Assembly: GCF_008367235.1 (NCBI RefSeq)
Contig: NZ_VTZS01000001.1
Span: 1,178,001 to 1,242,000, forward strand
Direction of reading: 5' to 3'
From: Pareuzebyella sediminis
GTDB lineage: Bacteria > Bacteroidota > Bacteroidia > Flavobacteriales > Flavobacteriaceae
Length of the DNA: 64,000 nt
The notes under the pieces were generated by a model that was not told where the DNA came from, made no database searches, and was given only the letters and a program-made list of their open reading frames with translations. Positions 35,901-44,827 of this stretch are shown here, one piece after another. Position numbers and translations under genes: made by a program. Positions within the stretch are counted from its first letter, which is position 1. Each line of letters starts with the position of its first letter.

Positions 35901-36701
35901 TTAAAAGCGATTGTCGCCATCTAGTAAATCGCCCAACCCCCCAAGAATACTGCCCTCACCTTTGTCTTTGCCCCCTCCTTTTGGGGCAGCGGCCCATACT
36001 CTACCGGCCAGTCTACTGAAGGGCAAGGATTGAATGTAGACCGTTCCTGGTCCTGTTAATTTGGCAAAGAAAAGTCCTTCACCCCCAAATATTGTATTTC
36101 TGATACCTCCGATAAACTCAATATCGTAATCGACCGTTTGGGAAAAACCTACGATACAGCCCGTATCTACCCGTAGCACTTCTCCGGCGCTCAAGACTTT
36201 TTTGGCCAAAGTACCCCCAGCATGTACGAAGGCCATTCCATCACCTTCAAGTTTTTGCATGATAAAGCCTTCTCCTCCGAAGAAACCCCTACCCAACCGT
36301 TTTGAAAATTCGATTCCTACTGAAACACCTTGGGCAGCGCATAGAAACGCATCTTTTTGACAAATAAACTTTCCGTTTTTTTCTGAAAGATCGATGGGTA
36401 CTATTTTGCCAGGATAGGGAGAGGCAAAACTGACTAACTTTTTACCTTGGCCAACGTTTAAAAAAGCGGTCATAAAAAGGCTTTCGCCCGTCAAGATTCT
36501 TTTGCCTGCCGAAAAAATCTTGCCCAATACGCTATTATCCTGATTCGAGCCGTCGCCAAAAATGGTATTCATTTGAATGTCTGTATCCATCATCATAAAA
36601 CTGCCGGCTTCGGCTATTACAGCCTCCTGTGGATCGAGCTCAATCTCGACGTATTGCATTTCTTCTCCGTAAATTTGGTAATCTATTTCGTGTGCATTCA
36701 T
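35901..36701 (-). CDS. TIGR00266/AIM24 family protein
   Basis: A 266-residue AIM24-type protein with a beta-rich, glycine-rich core: YVEIELDPQEAVIAEAGSFMMM, ESLFMTAFLN, IVPIDLSEKNGKFICQKDAFLC, GFIMQKLEGDGMAFVHAGG and GLFFAKLTGPGTVYIQSLP. In bacteria the family is of unknown function (tryptophan-RNA-binding-like TRAP fold); the mitochondrial relative AIM24 affects cristae organisation. The C-terminus ends in a charged glycine-rich tail. Confidence 0.88.
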   Translation of the reverse strand: MNAHEIDYQIYGEEMQYVEIELDPQEAVIAEAGSFMMMDTDIQMNTIFGDGSNQDNSVLGKIFSAGKRILTGESLFMTAFLNVGQGKKLVSFASPYPGKIVPIDLSEKNGKFICQKDAFLCAAQGVSVGIEFSKRLGRGFFGGEGFIMQKLEGDGMAFVHAGGTLAKKVLSAGEVLRVDTGCIVGFSQTVDYDIEFIGGIRNTIFGGEGLFFAKLTGPGTVYIQSLPFSRLAGRVWAAAPKGGGKDKGEGSILGGLGDLLDGDNRF

Positions 36702-36789
36702 GATTTTTGATACGTTTTATGACTATTAGTGCATGGGTATAGACAAAATGTTACAGTATTGACCCAAAATTTATGAGGTAAAGCATCAA

Positions 36790-37257
36790 TCAAGTTACCT
36801 GTCCTTCTTTTACCTTAATGGTCCACTCAAAATCAAAGGTCGAAACAACAACTCCTTCTTCATTAACCCCGGTCGACTTCATCCATAAGGTCTGCCCCTC
36901 GCCAGTTTTTAGTGTACGATCTATGGCCCCTTGAATCAAATATCCATCTTCACAGGTAAAGGTTATTTTACCGGTCGCCTTTTTGGAAAAAGTAGCCTTA
37001 TTATTGGCCACAAGCATCGAAATTTTCTTGCCGCTCTGTCGAATCTGGGTAATCACCATAGCCCCTGTACTAAGTTCGGCGGCCATACCCTGTACTGCCC
37101 AGAACATAGATTTAAACGGATTTTGATTGAACCATCGATGTCGTACGGTCGTAATAGCCTTCTCTTCATCGAGATGTTTTAGACGAACACCGCACCACCA
37201 AGCAGCGGGCAGTTTGAAGAATAAAAAGGTATTGAATTCACCAGTATTTACAGTCAT
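36790..37257 (-). CDS. DUF4442 hotdog-fold protein
   Basis: A 155-residue protein that fits DUF4442 (hotdog fold): FKLPAAWWCGVRLKHLD, VRHRWFNQNPFKSMFWAVQGMAAELSTG with the hotdog helix, and ATFSKKATGKITFTCEDG. Hotdog proteins of this type are putative thioesterases, but no catalytic residue is obvious. It is divergent from the DUF4870 gene across a short region carrying an inverted repeat (37261-37304). Confidence 0.8.
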   Translation of the reverse strand: MTVNTGEFNTFLFFKLPAAWWCGVRLKHLDEEKAITTVRHRWFNQNPFKSMFWAVQGMAAELSTGAMVITQIRQSGKKISMLVANNKATFSKKATGKITFTCEDGYLIQGAIDRTLKTGEGQTLWMKSTGVNEEGVVVSTFDFEWTIKVKEGQVT

Positions 37258-37260
37258 CAG

Positions 37261-37304
37261 CGTAGCTTTTCAAGCTAAAAGTAGAGAAAATATTCGAAGC
37301 TACG
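37261..37304. promoter_or_regulatory. Inverted repeat in the divergent DUF4442/DUF4870 region
   Basis: CGTAGCTT (37261-37268) is mirrored by AAGCTACG (37297-37304) just upstream of the DUF4442 start. It could be an operator or an mRNA leader hairpin. Confidence 0.35.
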
Positions 37305-37338
37305 ATTGTTAAATAAAAGTTAATATTTAGTACTTTGT

Positions 37339-37371
37339 TTTGCATAGTACCTTTTTTTAGACATATATTTG
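37339..37371 (+). promoter_or_regulatory. Consensus Bacteroidota promoter for the DUF4870 gene
   Basis: TTTG (37339-37342) and TATATTTG (37364-37371) are 21 nt apart, an exact match to the TTTG/TAnnTTTG consensus. The ATG at 37391 lies about 19 nt after the -7 element, so the leader is short. Confidence 0.75.
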
Positions 37372-37390
37372 CATAAGAAATTACTAAGCG

Positions 37391-37873
37391 ATGGAAAGTA
37401 CATTGACCAAACACGAAAGAAATTTATCGGCATTGATACATGCCTCTACCTTTTCTAAGTTTTTCATTCCCTTTGGAAATTTTATCATTCCATTGGTGCT
37501 TTGGACCGCCAATAAGAAAGCTTATGATTATGTAGACCACAATGGAAAGCAGGCCTTGAACTTTCAAATTAGTATGCTGCTCTATTCCATTGTTTTAGGG
37601 GCTATAAGCATTCCTTTTTTTATCGGTTTTTTCCCTGACATATTCAACCTTGACTTTTTCGGTTTTGACCGGTTAAACAGTTACAACAACCTCGATTTTC
37701 ATTTCGACAGCGATAATTTTATGTTCGGCACGTGGTTGTTACCTCTTGGAATTGCAGGATTGGCGCAAGGTGCCCTTTTTGTTGTCAACATAGTGTATAC
37801 CATTTTGGCAACTCTTAGAACCAACGAAGGACAATTATTCAAATATCCCCTAACCATCAAATTTATAAAGTAA
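37391..37873 (+). CDS. DUF4870 family membrane protein
   Basis: The 160-residue protein has the DUF4870 pattern: an N-terminal ERNLSALIHASTFSKF helix, FIPFGNFIIPLVLWTANKKAYDYVDHNGKQALNFQIS, and three to four membrane segments ending with FVVNIVYTILATLRTNEGQLFKYPLTI. A loop rich in Asp, Asn and Phe (LNSYNNLDFHFDSDNF) is inserted between the segments. The family often accompanies PspC/DUF2807 envelope-stress genes, as here, and its function is unknown. Confidence 0.85.
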   Translation: MESTLTKHERNLSALIHASTFSKFFIPFGNFIIPLVLWTANKKAYDYVDHNGKQALNFQISMLLYSIVLGAISIPFFIGFFPDIFNLDFFGFDRLNSYNNLDFHFDSDNFMFGTWLLPLGIAGLAQGALFVVNIVYTILATLRTNEGQLFKYPLTIKFIK

Positions 37874-37900
37874 ACGGGTACTCATCACACCCGAAAGCAA

Positions 37901-37948
37901 GGAGTTTAACCATCAATCAATTATGGAGTTTAATCATCAATCAAATCA
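37901..37948 (+). repeat. 24-bp tandem direct repeat
   Basis: GGAGTTTAACCATCAATCAA at 37901 is repeated as GGAGTTTAATCATCAATCAA at 37925, in head-to-tail order with a 24-nt period. It lies in the leader region of the PadR operon. Confidence 0.7.
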
Positions 37949-37953
37949 CCTTA

Positions 37954-38011
37954 TGCCGAATGTCATTCGGGTTCCATTCCTTTTAAATAGGCATTCAGTA
38001 GACATTCGGCA
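37954..38011. promoter_or_regulatory. Likely PadR operator: 11-bp inverted repeat
   Basis: TGCCGAATGTC (37954-37964) is mirrored by GACATTCGGCA (38001-38011), and the left arm overlaps a local palindrome CCGAATGTCATTCGG. PadR regulators often bind ATGT/ACAT dyads near their own promoter, and the padR-like gene begins 99 nt downstream. Confidence 0.5.
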
Positions 38012-38109
38012 AAAGAAAAACGAACAGTCAAATCATGCAGAAAACGGTTTCAACAGAACAACGCTTTCCCCCGAAGTCGGTGGAACTGCATAAAAAGCAA
38101 AAAGAAATT

Positions 38110-38439
38110 ATGAATGTAGAAAACACTAAAGCCCAGATGCGCAAGGGGGTTCTCGAATATTGCATTCTTTCGATTCTCAACGGAAAAGACAAGTATGCCT
38201 CTGAAATTCTTGAGACCCTGAAAGACGCTAAAATGCTAGTCGTAGAGGGTACGATATATCCACTACTGACTCGTTTAAAGAATGCTGGTCTGCTCAGCTA
38301 TCGCTGGGAGGAATCGACTTCAGGTCCCCCAAGAAAGTATTATGCCCTAACCGAAACCGGTAAACTTTTCTTAAAGGAATTGGATAGTACTTGGGACGAA
38401 CTGAGAACCGCAACGAACATTGTAACCAAAAACGACTAA
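38110..38439 (+). CDS. PadR family transcriptional regulator
   Basis: The start at 38110 is used; the upstream in-frame ATG (38035) adds a low-complexity basic stretch. The 109-residue protein is a typical short PadR winged helix: MRKGVLEYCILSILN, KYASEILETLKDAKMLVVEGTIYPLLTRLKNAGLLSY, then GPPRKYYALTETGKLFLKEL. It is first in an operon with the PspC and DUF2807 genes, the standard flavobacterial arrangement, and most likely represses that operon. Confidence 0.9.
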   Translation: MNVENTKAQMRKGVLEYCILSILNGKDKYASEILETLKDAKMLVVEGTIYPLLTRLKNAGLLSYRWEESTSGPPRKYYALTETGKLFLKELDSTWDELRTATNIVTKND

Positions 38440-38487
38440 CCCTGAAACGAACACCCCAAGAAATATTTGGGACAAAACAGCTAAAAA

Positions 38488-40299
38488 ATGAACAAGACAG
38501 TAAATATTAATCTAGCCAATATGCTCTTTCACATCGACGAAGGAGCGTACAACAAGATGCAGCGTTATCTTGAGTCGGTAAAACGCTCGTTTGCGAATAC
38601 CCCTGGCAGCGACGAAATTCTCGCCGATATAGAAGCCCGCATTGCAGAACTTTTTCATGAGAAATTGGAAAACGAACGGCAGGTCATCACCGAGAAAGAG
38701 GTCGATGAAGTCATAGCCATCATGGGCCAGCCCGAAGATTACATGGTAGACGAAGACATCTTTGAAGACGAGCCCAAAACGAAATATTCCGAACCCAGAA
38801 GAACCAAAAAACTTTATCGTGATACGGAACACAAGTATGTGGCAGGGGTATCATCGGGGCTAGGCCATTATTTAGGAATTGATGCCCTATGGGTACGTCT
38901 TTTATGGATATTGCTGACCATCGGGTCAGGAGGCGGTTTCATCATCATCTACGCCCTGTTGTGGTTACTTATTCCTGAAGCGGCTACCACTTCCCAAAAA
39001 TTGGATATGCGGGGGGAGGATGTCAACATCAGCAATATAGAACGCAAGGTCAAGGAAGGCTTTGATGATGTTGCCCAAAAAATCAAGAGCGTCGATTACG
39101 AAGGAGTAGGAAACAAAGTTAAGAAAGGAGGAAAAACCTTTTTTGATACCCTCGGTGAGGTTTTTATGTTCCTCTTTAAGGTATTAGGTAAATTTATCGG
39201 TATTCTTCTAATTATAATAGGGGCATCGACCATAATTGGCCTTTTCATTGGATTAATTACTTTAGGTATAGCCGATATGGTACAGATTCCAGGAATAAAT
39301 TTTTACCATGTTCTGGATGCAAGCAATATGCCCATATGGCTGGTTTCGCTCTTAGGCTTTTTAGCTATTGGCATCCCCTTTTTCTTTGTACTATATCTTG
39401 GACTGAAAATTTTGGTAAACAACCTGAAATCGATTGGCAAAGTGGCCAAATTTTCACTGCTTGGCCTATGGTTGCTGGCCATCATACTGCTGATCGTATT
39501 CGGAATTCGTCAAGCTTCGGCCCGGGCCTATTCAGAATCGACCGTAAAGACCGAAGCATTGTACTTTCAAGATCTGAACGATACCCTACAAATAAATTTG
39601 GCCTCCTATGACCGTATGTATCGTAACAAAAGAAAGGTGAAAATGGCCAACGGAATTACCATAAGCCGAAACGAAGCTGGCGAAGAGGTCATGGTTATGG
39701 ACGAAGTTCACATTTACCTTGAAAAATCGAAAGATTCCATAGCACGAATCGAGATTATTAAAGAGTCTGACGGCCCGTCTTTTGAAAAGGCCGAAGCATT
39801 GGCAGCCAATATTCAATACAATTACGAGATTGAGGGTAATACGTTGTATTTAGAAGACTTTATTACCACAGCGCGAAAGAACAAGTTGATGAATCAAGAG
39901 GTGAGGGTAAACTTATATCTCCCCGAAGGCACGGTCTTGAATTATTTGAACGAAAGTAATTACCGTTGTTGGAGAATCCGTTTCGATAACGACAGAGATT
40001 TGGGCAGCTGTGACATGAAAGATTTTACATGGAAAATGGGTGCTGATGGGGAACTCAAGTGCCTAGACTGTCCAGAGCCAGTTTTGGAATCTGAAGAAGA
40101 TTCTAACGACAAGAATAAGGTAATCATCGACGAAGATGGTATAGACATCGATATCAAAGATGGTAGTGACTCGTTTAAACTGAAAATCAATGAGGACGGC
40201 GTGGAAATCAAGGCCAACGAAGGTACCATTGATGAAGATATAAATTCTGACGATACGCAGGAAGAACTTCAGAATGAAGAAGAAAGTCCACGGCCTTAA
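38488..40299 (+). CDS. PspC domain membrane protein
   Basis: A 603-residue protein. Residues 1-95 form an N-terminal helical domain (NINLANMLFHIDEGAY, IEARIAELFHEKL, VIAIMGQPEDY). Residues about 108-165 are a PspC domain: KKLYRDTEHKYVAGVSSGLGHYLGID, then a long hydrophobic segment ending LLIPEA. Two or three more membrane segments follow (FIGILLIIIGASTIIGLFIG, WLVSLLGFLAIGIPFFFVLYLG, LLGLWLLAIILLIVFGI). The rest is a periplasmic acidic region with a strongly negative tail (about 540-603). It is an envelope-stress sensor or partner, related to phage-shock PspC only in that domain. Confidence 0.88.
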   Translation: MNKTVNINLANMLFHIDEGAYNKMQRYLESVKRSFANTPGSDEILADIEARIAELFHEKLENERQVITEKEVDEVIAIMGQPEDYMVDEDIFEDEPKTKYSEPRRTKKLYRDTEHKYVAGVSSGLGHYLGIDALWVRLLWILLTIGSGGGFIIIYALLWLLIPEAATTSQKLDMRGEDVNISNIERKVKEGFDDVAQKIKSVDYEGVGNKVKKGGKTFFDTLGEVFMFLFKVLGKFIGILLIIIGASTIIGLFIGLITLGIADMVQIPGINFYHVLDASNMPIWLVSLLGFLAIGIPFFFVLYLGLKILVNNLKSIGKVAKFSLLGLWLLAIILLIVFGIRQASARAYSESTVKTEALYFQDLNDTLQINLASYDRMYRNKRKVKMANGITISRNEAGEEVMVMDEVHIYLEKSKDSIARIEIIKESDGPSFEKAEALAANIQYNYEIEGNTLYLEDFITTARKNKLMNQEVRVNLYLPEGTVLNYLNESNYRCWRIRFDNDRDLGSCDMKDFTWKMGADGELKCLDCPEPVLESEEDSNDKNKVIIDEDGIDIDIKDGSDSFKLKINEDGVEIKANEGTIDEDINSDDTQEELQNEEESPRP

Positions 40300-40452
40300 G
40301 ATTTGTATTTTTGGTTTCCCCGAATACGGTTCATCACCGTTATTCGACAACTCGAGACTTTAAAAAACCATCATCGTTCACAAAATAAGAATTTTATAAA
40401 AACAAAACAGCAATCAGTCCCTTCTAAAATGTAAGGGCTTAAAACATCAATC

Positions 40453-41184
40453 ATGACAACCTTAGCACGAATCGCAATCGCATTTTTAATAGCCTTATTT
40501 TTGTCTTCCTGTGGAATGGACATTAATTTTGGAAATTTCGGAACCGGTGAAAAAGGAAACGGCCATATTATTACCGAGACAAGAAACGTCAAGGAAGATT
40601 TTCAATCGGTCGTAGCTTCCGAGGGAATCGCCGTATACGTTACTCAGGCAGACGCATTCAAAATTGAGGTCGAAGCCGATGAAAATATTATTGACCTCAT
40701 CGGCACTGACATTAAGAACGGTAAATTACGTATTCATGCTAGGGAAAATATTGGCAACGCTACGAAAAACGTCTATGTTCACCTTCCTGAAATTAGTGCA
40801 TTAAGCGGTTCCAGTGGAGCTCATCTCAAAACCGAAAGCCGTATTACCGCTTCTAATCTGGATATTGAAGGAAGCAGTGGCTCCCTCATCAATATTGAAT
40901 TGACCACTGAAAGGTTAAAAGTCGATACCAGTAGTGGTGCGAACTTGAGTATTTCCGGCAATGCCGACCATATCACCATGCAAGCAAGTAGCGGTAGTAA
41001 TATCAATGCCAAAGCGCTTAAAACATCTATATGCCAAGCCGATGCCAGTAGCGGTGGGAATATTAAGGTACAAGTAACGGAAACTTTATCGGCACATGCG
41101 AGTAGCGGGGGCAACATTGCGTATTTGGGCAACCCTAAGGTTCAAACGAAAAAATCAGTTTCCGGTAGCGTTCATAAATACTAG
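40453..41184 (+). CDS. DUF2807 (GIN domain) lipoprotein
   Basis: The 243-residue protein has a lipoprotein signal (ALFLSSCGM). The body is a right-handed beta-helix of DUF2807 type: FQSVVASEGIAVYVTQAD, then a series of SSG-containing turns (GSSGAH, GSSGSL, SSGANL, SSGSNI, SSGGNI twice) spaced about 20 residues apart. Such proteins follow PspC genes in Flavobacteriia. Function is unknown, probably a surface or periplasmic polymer-binding role. Confidence 0.88.
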   Translation: MTTLARIAIAFLIALFLSSCGMDINFGNFGTGEKGNGHIITETRNVKEDFQSVVASEGIAVYVTQADAFKIEVEADENIIDLIGTDIKNGKLRIHARENIGNATKNVYVHLPEISALSGSSGAHLKTESRITASNLDIEGSSGSLINIELTTERLKVDTSSGANLSISGNADHITMQASSGSNINAKALKTSICQADASSGGNIKVQVTETLSAHASSGGNIAYLGNPKVQTKKSVSGSVHKY

Positions 41185-41207
41185 TTACATACCGAAATAC
41201 GAGATAT

Positions 41208-41245
41208 GACCTGTTGGTATTTTATGAACCTGACAGGTCTTTTCT
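41208..41245 (+). terminator. Terminator after the PadR-PspC-DUF2807 operon
   Basis: GACCTGT (41208-41214) pairs with ACAGGTC (41233-41239), followed by TTTTCTT. Confidence 0.65.
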
Positions 41246-41268
41246 TATCTTAGGGCCAAATTTATCAC

Positions 41269-42282
41269 ATGCGAATAAGTCTAAGAAAATACATACTGCC
41301 TTTAAAGCACACCTTCAGTATATCGCGTGAATCACACGACTTTCAAGACACCCTCATCGTTGGTCTGACCGACAATGGAAGTACAGGATACGGTGAGGCG
41401 ACTTCAAATCCATATTACCACATCACCATCGAGAGTATGATTGCGGAAATAGAGGCCGTTAGAAATGACATAGAGTCGCAGCATTTTGAAACACCCGAAG
41501 CTTTGTATCAATTACTTGTCGCCAAAGAACTTTCAAACTTTGCCATCTGTGCCTTGGATCTTGCAGCTTGGGATCTCTTTGGAAAACAAAGAGGAAAACC
41601 ACTATACCAACTTTGGGGCACTTCGATAGAGAACTATCCTATTACGAACTACACCATTGGCATTGCTTCAATCGACAAAATGGTCGCCAAAATGAAAGAA
41701 ACCCCTTGGCCTATCTACAAGATAAAGCTGGGCACTGAAGATGATGTGGCCATAGTAAGGGAACTCCGAAAATATTCGGATGCTATTTTTCGCATAGATG
41801 CCAACTGTGCATGGTCGGCCGAAGAAACAGTTTATAATGCCCCTTTGCTTAAAGATTTAGGGGTCGAGTTTCTGGAACAGCCTTTACCGGCTTCCGATTG
41901 GGAAGGCATGGAGCAGGTGAAGGCAAAAAGCGTTCTTCCCGTTATTGCCGATGAAAGTTGCATTGTAGAAAGTGACGTGGATCAATGTGGCTCCTATTTC
42001 GATGGTATAAATATCAAACTCACCAAATGTGGCGGCCTTACCCCGGCCCTGCGAATGATCGAAAAGGGTAAGCAGTTGGGGTTGAAAATCATGGTGGGAT
42101 GTATGACCGAGTCGACCGTTGGCATTTCTGCAATCGCTCAGCTCTTGCCGCAACTGGATTATGTCGATATGGATGGCCCTCTTTTGCTAAAGGAGGATAT
42201 TGCGGACGGAGTTGAAATATGTGATAAGGGAAATCTTATTTTTCCCAGATTGGGGGGAACAGGTGTAACTTTACGATCATGA
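41269..42282 (+). CDS. Dipeptide epimerase (L-Ala-D/L-Glu epimerase type, enolase superfamily)
   Basis: A 337-residue muconate-lactonising-enzyme subgroup member. IYKIKLGTEDD carries the KxK catalytic pair, IFRIDANCAW the first metal Asp, EFLEQPLPASDW the Glu, VIADESC the third acid, and GINIKLTKCGGL the second catalytic Lys. AVFRI-type and the MVGCMTEST ending fit L-Ala-D/L-Glu epimerase, which recycles murein peptides. The stop overlaps the next gene's start (ATGA), so the two are translationally coupled. Confidence 0.87.
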   Translation: MRISLRKYILPLKHTFSISRESHDFQDTLIVGLTDNGSTGYGEATSNPYYHITIESMIAEIEAVRNDIESQHFETPEALYQLLVAKELSNFAICALDLAAWDLFGKQRGKPLYQLWGTSIENYPITNYTIGIASIDKMVAKMKETPWPIYKIKLGTEDDVAIVRELRKYSDAIFRIDANCAWSAEETVYNAPLLKDLGVEFLEQPLPASDWEGMEQVKAKSVLPVIADESCIVESDVDQCGSYFDGINIKLTKCGGLTPALRMIEKGKQLGLKIMVGCMTESTVGISAIAQLLPQLDYVDMDGPLLLKEDIADGVEICDKGNLIFPRLGGTGVTLRS

Positions 42283-43343
42283 CCTACACAATAGATAGCT
42301 TTCCAGGAAGGGAAATACTGATTCAGGGGGAACCTTATCTCTATTTTGGAGGTACATCGTATTTAGGGCTGCAAACAGATGAAGCGTTTCAGCATATATT
42401 TTTGGAGAACATAAAGAAGTATGGTACCAATTACGGGGCATCGAGAAAATCCAACCTTCGCCTATCCATATTCGAAGAAACCGAAAGGTATTTAGCCGAT
42501 ATAGTCGGAAGCCCTGCCAGCCTTACCCTATCCTCTGGGTACCTAGCCGGTCAATTGGTAGCGCATCGCTTTCATACCGAGTCTTACAAATTATTTTATG
42601 CCCCTAAAGTACATTCGGCTCTTTTTGTACCCACGGTATCGGCGAGTACCGTCAAGGAGTATACTACCTTCACGGCATTGAACATAGCTGTTCGTGCACA
42701 TTTGGCCTCTAACCATAACAAATCGACCCCCGTGGTGTTTTTGGATGCCATAGATTTTTCAGGTTGCAACTATCCCGACTTCGAAGCTTTAAGGATATTG
42801 CCCTTAGAAGATATCATAGTTGTAGTCGACGATTCACACGGCATTGGAGTGGTGGGGCAGAATGGTGGAGGGGTCTATAGAAAACTCCAAGAACTCAAAA
42901 TGAAAGAACTGCTGGTGTGTTGTTCTTTGGGCAAAGGTTTCGGAATACAGGCCGGTGCCATATTCGGCACGAAAGATCGCATCTCGAGTATGCAACACGC
43001 CCCATTATTCGGAGGAGCTAGTCCCGCTACTCCTGCAGCCCTGGCCACTTTATTGGAAGCAGAGCCTATTTTCGAGGCCAATAGAAAAATTTTACAAGGG
43101 AACTTGGCCTTTTTTCTTGCCAATCTCACTAAAAAGAAAAAATTTACCTTTATGGAAAACCATCCAGCTTTCAGCTTTTCCGATCTCCAGCTTACCGAAT
43201 ACCTTGCGGCTCATAAAATTGTTGTAACCAGTTTTCCGTATCCCGATGAGCACTCACCGTTGATGAGTCGCATTGTTATCAGCGCCGCCCATAAAAAAGA
43301 GGATATCGAACGTCTTTTGGACTGCATCAATATCCTACCTTAA
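42279..43343 (+). CDS. Fold type I PLP-dependent enzyme (KBL/AONS-like)
   Basis: A 354-residue protein of the alpha-oxoamine synthase-like aminotransferase group. YFGGTSYLGLQ near the start, YGTNYGASRKSNLRLSIFEE, SGYLAGQLVA, VVVDDSHGIGVVGQNG with the PLP-binding Asp/His, and CSLGKGFGIQAGAIFG with the PLP Lys are all in place. It is shorter than BioF/KBL proper and lacks some of their substrate-site residues, so the substrate is open. Coupling to dipeptide epimerase suggests use of an amino acid or dipeptide product. Confidence 0.82.
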   Translation: MTYTIDSFPGREILIQGEPYLYFGGTSYLGLQTDEAFQHIFLENIKKYGTNYGASRKSNLRLSIFEETERYLADIVGSPASLTLSSGYLAGQLVAHRFHTESYKLFYAPKVHSALFVPTVSASTVKEYTTFTALNIAVRAHLASNHNKSTPVVFLDAIDFSGCNYPDFEALRILPLEDIIVVVDDSHGIGVVGQNGGGVYRKLQELKMKELLVCCSLGKGFGIQAGAIFGTKDRISSMQHAPLFGGASPATPAALATLLEAEPIFEANRKILQGNLAFFLANLTKKKKFTFMENHPAFSFSDLQLTEYLAAHKIVVTSFPYPDEHSPLMSRIVISAAHKKEDIERLLDCINILP

Positions 43344-43356
43344 GCAAGATTTTGCC

Positions 43357-44772
43357 TTACTCCGTATCCCAAAATATGCGATCAAGCAATGTCACCTCGG
43401 GTACATTATTACCATTTCGACTGGTCTCACTGTCGGGATAAGGTAATCTTCTAATGAACTGCCCGGATAGATCAGGGTTCAAGTTAGCGGGCAAGGTAAA
43501 GTTTTCGTATTGATAGTCAAATCGTCTGGCATCATTCCAAGATTCAGGATGCAGAAATAACGCCACCCACTTTTCCTTGAAAATATCATTAAGCGTAAAA
43601 GCGCTCTCTCCCATACTCACATCAGGCCCTGCCAAATAAGTGTCTATATCGGTCTGCGGCACTCCCAACATATTCATATGGGCTACAATGCCATCTAAAT
43701 ATGCCTGATATGATCTGGACTTATCCGTCGCAAATGCGGCTTCAGCTTCAATAAATTTTTGCTCGCTATACGTTGCGATCAATATGGGAGAAGTAACCGA
43801 AGTATAATATTGTCCTTCTATCAAAGTAGAACGAGCGCCCTGTTCTGGCGCGTCTCCCCTACCGGCACCGTTTTCTGTACCGATATATTGACCATCATCG
43901 GTGGCACCCACCATAAGGGGTAATCTAGGATCCACGGTATTGTATGATGTTCCGTCCAAGGCCTGGATAAATTGTTCGGAAATCCAGCCCCCCAATAATA
44001 GATCCGCATTGTCCCTGGCCACCTCTGCCCAAGGATTAATGGATTGCTCAAAGAAATTCACCCCCGCATTGTCGTCTCCAGATTGAAAGCCATTGTCTAC
44101 CGATGCCAATACCTCTTCTGAACTATAGCTTCCTGTATTCTTAAGATGAATCATATACCTTGCCTTAAGCATGTTTGCGAAGGCCAGCCATTTTGCTACA
44201 TCTCCTTGGTAGATAAAATCATCACTTCCCATTGTCGCTGTCGTTTCACCATTTAGATGTGAAATGCCTATATCAAGGTAATTCATGACAACCCCATACA
44301 GTTCTTGATCTGCATCATATTTAGGGGTTACCGTCTCAAAATTGAAACTTTCGGAAAAGGGAATATCCCCAAAAATATCTACGGTCATGCCCAAATTCAA
44401 GGCCATCAAGACTTCGGCAGCGCCTTGATAGTGCCCTGCACCTTGCTCCTCGGCCTTATCGATCAATACCGTTAAATCCGTCATCACATTATACAGACTG
44501 AACCACGTATTATTATTGCTCACGGGTTCCATGGTGTCTGAAGCACTAGCCGGGTTGGGCGATGCCAAATATTGCACATAATTTGAAACGATATCCCCAA
44601 TACGGTAGACATTCAAAGCCGATTCATAAGTACTATTGATCATCAAACCCGATATGGGCGCATCTTGAGGGTTATTGGGGTTCTCATTGACATCTAAATA
44701 TGAATCACATGCCAAAACCATAAACACCAGCCCAATGGCAACTATTCCTTTTGTTCTATTTATAATTTTCAT
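43357..44772 (-). CDS. SusD/RagB family nutrient-binding outer membrane lipoprotein
   Basis: The 471-residue protein has a lipoprotein signal (GLVFMVLACDSYLDVNENPNNPQDAP), with the Cys at residue 22 and the NENPN segment of the SusD-like_2 group. TPR-like helical parts follow (NTWFSLYNVMTDLTVLIDKAE, AAEVLMALNLGMTVDIFGDIPFSESF) with the conserved GDIPFSE. It binds the oligomer for the SusC pore encoded just upstream (55-nt gap). No glycosidase gene is adjacent on this strand, so the ligand could be a sugar or a peptide. Confidence 0.92.
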   Translation of the reverse strand: MKIINRTKGIVAIGLVFMVLACDSYLDVNENPNNPQDAPISGLMINSTYESALNVYRIGDIVSNYVQYLASPNPASASDTMEPVSNNNTWFSLYNVMTDLTVLIDKAEEQGAGHYQGAAEVLMALNLGMTVDIFGDIPFSESFNFETVTPKYDADQELYGVVMNYLDIGISHLNGETTATMGSDDFIYQGDVAKWLAFANMLKARYMIHLKNTGSYSSEEVLASVDNGFQSGDDNAGVNFFEQSINPWAEVARDNADLLLGGWISEQFIQALDGTSYNTVDPRLPLMVGATDDGQYIGTENGAGRGDAPEQGARSTLIEGQYYTSVTSPILIATYSEQKFIEAEAAFATDKSRSYQAYLDGIVAHMNMLGVPQTDIDTYLAGPDVSMGESAFTLNDIFKEKWVALFLHPESWNDARRFDYQYENFTLPANLNPDLSGQFIRRLPYPDSETSRNGNNVPEVTLLDRIFWDTE

Positions 44773-44827
44773 TTGTATGTTTTTTTAGTTCGCCTAAAGC
44801 TTTTAAGTTCGATAGCGTTGCGTTCGA

